A stretch of 37,494 nt of DNA from Desulfobacteraceae bacterium (lineage in GTDB: Bacteria; Desulfobacterota; Desulfobacteria; Desulfobacterales; UBA11574). The notes beneath the pieces are model-generated. The model had not been told where the DNA came from. It saw only the letters and a program-made list of their open reading frames with translations, and did not search any database. The stretch lies in assembly GCA_030604635.1 (NCBI GenBank), contig JAUVVL010000003.1, positions 1 to 37,494 of the forward strand, in the 5' to 3' direction. Each line of letters starts with the position of its first letter. Position 1 is the stretch's first letter. The position numbers and the translations under genes are program-made. Positions 34,412 to 37,494 of the stretch are shown here, piece after piece.

Positions 34412-37231
34412 TTACTGCGCCGCAACCTTCTCCAACCTAACTGCGCAAACCTTAAACTCAGGAATTTTAGCCACAGGATCAAGAGCCGGATTTGTTAGTT
34501 GATTCGTGGGGCTTTCGGCAAAGTGAAAGTTCATACTCACAACATTAACCGGCGAAACATCCGTCACTTTTGCTTTGGCCTTAACAGCCCCCCTCCTTGA
34601 TATAACCTGTATCATCTCGCCGTCACTTATATCCAATTGGGAAGCATCCTTTGGATTTATCTCCACCATACCTTCGCCATCCAGCACATTCAGACCCCTT
34701 ACCTTGCGTGTCATGGTGCCGGTATGAAAATGGTACAGGCTTCTTTCGGTGGTAAGGATCAGTGGATATTCATCATCTGGTAGTTCTGCCGGCGGTTTGT
34801 ATTCTAATGGGATAAATTTACCCTTACCCCTGGCAAATTTTTCGGTATGCAGTATAGGTGTACCAGGATGATCCTTGGTCGGGCACGGCCACTGAATACT
34901 GCCATCCTCAAGCCTGTCATAGCTGATGCCTCCATAGCTTGGCGTCAGCCCGGAAATTTCCTCCATAATCTGAGACGGTTTTTCAAAATCAAAACCCTTG
35001 GCTCCCATCCTTTGTGCAATCTGGCAGGTAATCCACCAATCGGACTTAGAGATCCCAATAGGCTCAATAGCCTTTCTAACCCTCTGAACTCTTCTGTCAG
35101 TATTAGTAAATGTTCCATCCTTCTCAGCAAACGTTGCACTCGGTAGAACCACGTCAGCCAATTGGGCGGTCTCTGACATGAAAATATCCTGGACTACAAG
35201 AAAATCAAGCGTTTCCAAAGATTCCTGTGCATGCTGTGCATCAGGGTCGCTCAATACCGGGTTTTCACCAATAAGATAGAGCCCTTTTATTTCCTTTTTG
35301 TGGGCTGCCTCGAGCATCTCAAGCAAGGTAAGCCCGATTTCACCAGGCAATTGAGCACCCCAGGCATTTTCAAACTTTTTCCTTATTTCTTCATTCACTA
35401 CCGCTTGATAACCGGTAAATACATTAGGCAAGCCGCCCATATCGCAGGCGCCCTGAACATTATTCTGGCCCCTTAAAGGATTTACACCCGTTGACGGCTT
35501 CCCGACATTTCCGGTAAGCATGGCAAGGTTTGCTGTAGCCATTACATTATCTGTACCGTGAGTGTGCTGGGTGATTCCCATTGCATAGAGAATTGTGGAA
35601 GGTGTATCAGTGGCATATATCCTTGCCGCCTCAATTATCTTGTCCTTGGGAATCCCGGTAAGCTCTTCAACCCTTTCCAGGTCAAACTCTTTAAGAGAAT
35701 CCTTGAAGGCGTCAAAGTCTTCGCATTTCTCTTCAATAAAATCCCTGTCAAGGAGATCTTCCTCTACTATGACCCTCATCATTCCCATGAGAAGGGCAAC
35801 GTCACTTCCGGGTTTTTGCTGGAGCCAAAGATCAGCATGTCGTACCAGTTCTATTTCCCTTGGATTGGCAACAATGAGCTTTGTCCCATTTTTAGAGGCC
35901 TGCTTTACCTTCATACCGATTACAGGGTGTGCATAGGTAGTATTAGTACCTATTGCCAGGATACATTTGGCATGCTCGATTTCCTCTATGCTGTTAGTCA
36001 TTGCACCGGCTCCAAAAGAGGCGGCCAGACCGGCCACCGTTGAAGAATGTCAGAGCCGCGCACAGTGGTCGAGGTTGTTGGTGCCAAGCACTGCCCTCGC
36101 AAACTTCTGGATAACATAGTTTTCTTCATTGGTGCACTTTGCCGAAGTTATTACAGCCATCTCATTAGCATTGTAAGTGCCCATTTTTTCAGCGACTAAA
36201 TCCAATGCTTCATCCCAGCTTGCCTCCTCAAAATTCCCATTTTTACGGATAAGAGGAACCGTTAGCCTGTCTGTATGGTGAACAAATTCAGCTATCCCGA
36301 ACCTACCTTTTACACATGCCTGGCCTTGATTTACGGTTCCATCTCCTTTGGGGCTGACGCCGATAATTCTATCTTTCTTAACCAGAAGCTCTAACTGACA
36401 ACCTACTCCGCAATAGGGGCAGGTAGATAATACCCGTGTATCTGCAACGCCATCCCACTTGTTATTCCATTCTGTTAAAGCTCCTGTTGGGCAAACATCA
36501 ACACATGCCCCACAAAATTGGCATCCGGATTCTTCCAAACTAGGCGCTTTGCTTCCGATTGTTGCGTTGCCGTCTTGAAAAACGTAACCAACAGTATTAT
36601 TGACTCTTACTTCCTGACATGCCCTTACACACCTGGTGCAAGCAATACAGAGGTTGTAGTTTCGCTCAAAAAAGGAATCACTTTTTAACGAAGGCGTTCC
36701 TTTATATTCATAGGGTGGCAGTGATTCGTCTACACCTATATATGCGGATACCTCCTGTAACTCGCACTTAAAGTTATTGGGGCAGAATTCACAGCCGGTT
36801 ATTATTGAGGCCTTGCGTATACCTCCCCTAAAGGGATCACAGTCCTCCTTTCGATCACAGGCGAGACAGACATTTGGGTGTTCAGCTAAAATAGTATTTA
36901 GATTCCCCCTGCGTTTTTGCTGGATTTCCGGGGTATTGGTCTGAACAACCATGCCCTCACCAACCTCGGTGGTGCAGGCGGTAGGGAGGTCATCCTTACC
37001 CTCTATTTTGACCAGGCAGAGCTGACAACCCTCATACTCGCTTGATGAGTTATCATTCTTTACCTCTTCTTTACCCCGATAGACAGCTTCGAAGGGTTTA
37101 ACTTGCCTTGATGGCGGCAAATTAGGGTGAGAACACAGTGCTGGAATATAAATGCCGGCACTCCGCGCTGCCTCTAAAATCGTAGCTCCTTGCTCAACAG
37201 TAACCTTGGTATTATCAATGGTTAAATTCAT
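34412..37231 (-). CDS. fdhA: selenocysteine formate dehydrogenase alpha subunit (ferredoxin-domain type)
   Basis: One 939-residue protein that the ORF track splits at an in-frame UGA (36050-36052), read as Sec394 in the context DHCARL-U-HSSTVAGLAASFG, the active-site context of Mo/W formate dehydrogenases. Order: a [2Fe-2S] domain (C33, C69, C72, C86), a His-Cys cluster (H118, C122, C125, C131), extra CxxCx5C at 147-156, two [4Fe-4S] clusters (C195-C205, C237-C247), the [4Fe-4S] of the molybdopterin domain (C271, C274, C278, C306), and the bis-MGD domains to the end. It oxidises formate or reduces CO2. No Tat signal is visible, so it is cytoplasmic. I start at the ATG at 37231 (MNLTIDNTKV) after AAGGTGA. 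A promoter lies upstream, and nfnA-nfnB follow. Confidence 0.95.
36020..36052 (-). promoter_or_regulatory. bacterial SECIS element with its UGA codon
   Basis: UGA at 36052-36050 is followed after 18 bases by the loop GGTCT (36031-36027). The loop is closed by a seven-pair stem, GGTGGCC with GGCCGCC, containing one U-G pair. From memory the E. coli fdhF element has the same GGUCU loop at closely similar spacing. This is the SelB recognition hairpin for Sec insertion. Confidence 0.9.
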
Positions 37232-37315
37232 TTTTCCCATCACCTTCAATAAAATTATTTTCAAGACTTGTTGGTTGATAGATTATGAAATGCTCGGACA
37301 AATTTAATTGCTGTG

Positions 37316-37344
37316 TCTATATTATTCAGTTTATGAATTGTCAA
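37316..37344 (-). promoter_or_regulatory. sigma-70-type promoter for fdhA-nfnAB
   Basis: On the minus strand TTGACA (37344-37339), 17 bases, TATAGA (37321-37316). The expected start is near 37308, leaving a leader of about 77 bases before fdhA. The -35 box overlaps the 3' end of the rhodanese remnant. Confidence 0.7.
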
Positions 37345-37494
37345 GAATAAAACTTGACAAACTCGTACCCAACTTTTTCAAGGCAGCCACGCCTCCCTGA
37401 AGATTGTATGTTTGTTGCACTCCCATCTGGTCCAGTCACCTGGGCCTTGCAGGAACGGACGCCTGTGTTGCAGATAAGGACTATTTTCTTATCT
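37331..37494 (-). pseudogene. rhodanese-domain remnant, frameshifted and cut by the window edge
   Basis: The minus strand reads DKKIVLICNTGVRSCKAQ, with the active-site Cys of a rhodanese loop (ICNTGVRS), then changes frame near 37435-37440. The other frame continues LDQMGVQQTYNLQGGVAALK and KLG, as in a typical rhodanese end, before stopping at 37331. Removing one base in GTGACTGG would restore the frame. The rest lies outside the window, so either a pseudogene or a sequence error is possible. Confidence 0.6.

Noticed and set aside
34412-36037. Separate formate dehydrogenase gene starting at the GTG at 36037
   Set aside because: The frame continues through UGA into the upstream ORF, and the Sec context and SECIS hairpin are present; it is one gene.

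Overview
The window reads as chromosomal DNA of an anaerobic Desulfobacterota bacterium, probably a sulfate-reducer-like member of Desulfobacterales. The indications are a selenocysteine formate dehydrogenase next to NfnAB, a FrzS-like pseudo-receiver protein, several YkgJ-type cysteine-cluster proteins, and many short palindromic intergenic repeats. The lineage call is inference; no 16S rRNA or other decisive marker is present.

The left third (149-12011, all minus strand) is the conserved translation and RNA-processing cluster. In transcription order it is rimP, nusA, infB, ylxP (DUF503), rbfA, nrnA, truB, rpsO, pnp and an M16 peptidase. A strong terminator separates it from an upstream tRNA-Gly(CCC), which has its own promoter. 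Next on the same strand is infC-rpmI-rplT-pheS-pheT-merR, with infC apparently starting at a rare AUA codon. Palindromic repeat elements sit in several gaps of these operons: rimP/nusA, nusA/infB, rpsO/truB and infC/rpmI.

The middle (18.5-29.9 kb) is accessory. It holds a TadA-like deaminase with a frameshifted HsdR_N-like gene, then dgt with two YkgJ-type genes on the plus strand. A decayed block follows: a histidine kinase remnant, an intact GNAT-containing ORF and a truncated HDAC/AcuC-like remnant. After that come an SDR gene with a third YkgJ-type gene, yjbQ and a U32 peptidase.

The right part (30-37.5 kb, minus strand) has a FrzS-like pseudo-receiver/coiled-coil protein, a 0.6-kb repeat-rich spacer, and the operon fdhA-nfnA-nfnB. 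fdhA is read through an in-frame UGA (Sec394) with a SECIS hairpin directly downstream and a consensus promoter upstream. This operon may couple formate to NAD(H), NADP(H) and ferredoxin pools. A broken rhodanese gene lies at the right edge.

I see no CRISPR array, prophage or intact transposase. The most interesting items are the fdhA-nfnAB module, the FrzS-like protein, the infC start, the frameshifted HsdR_N-like gene and the families of nested-palindrome repeats.
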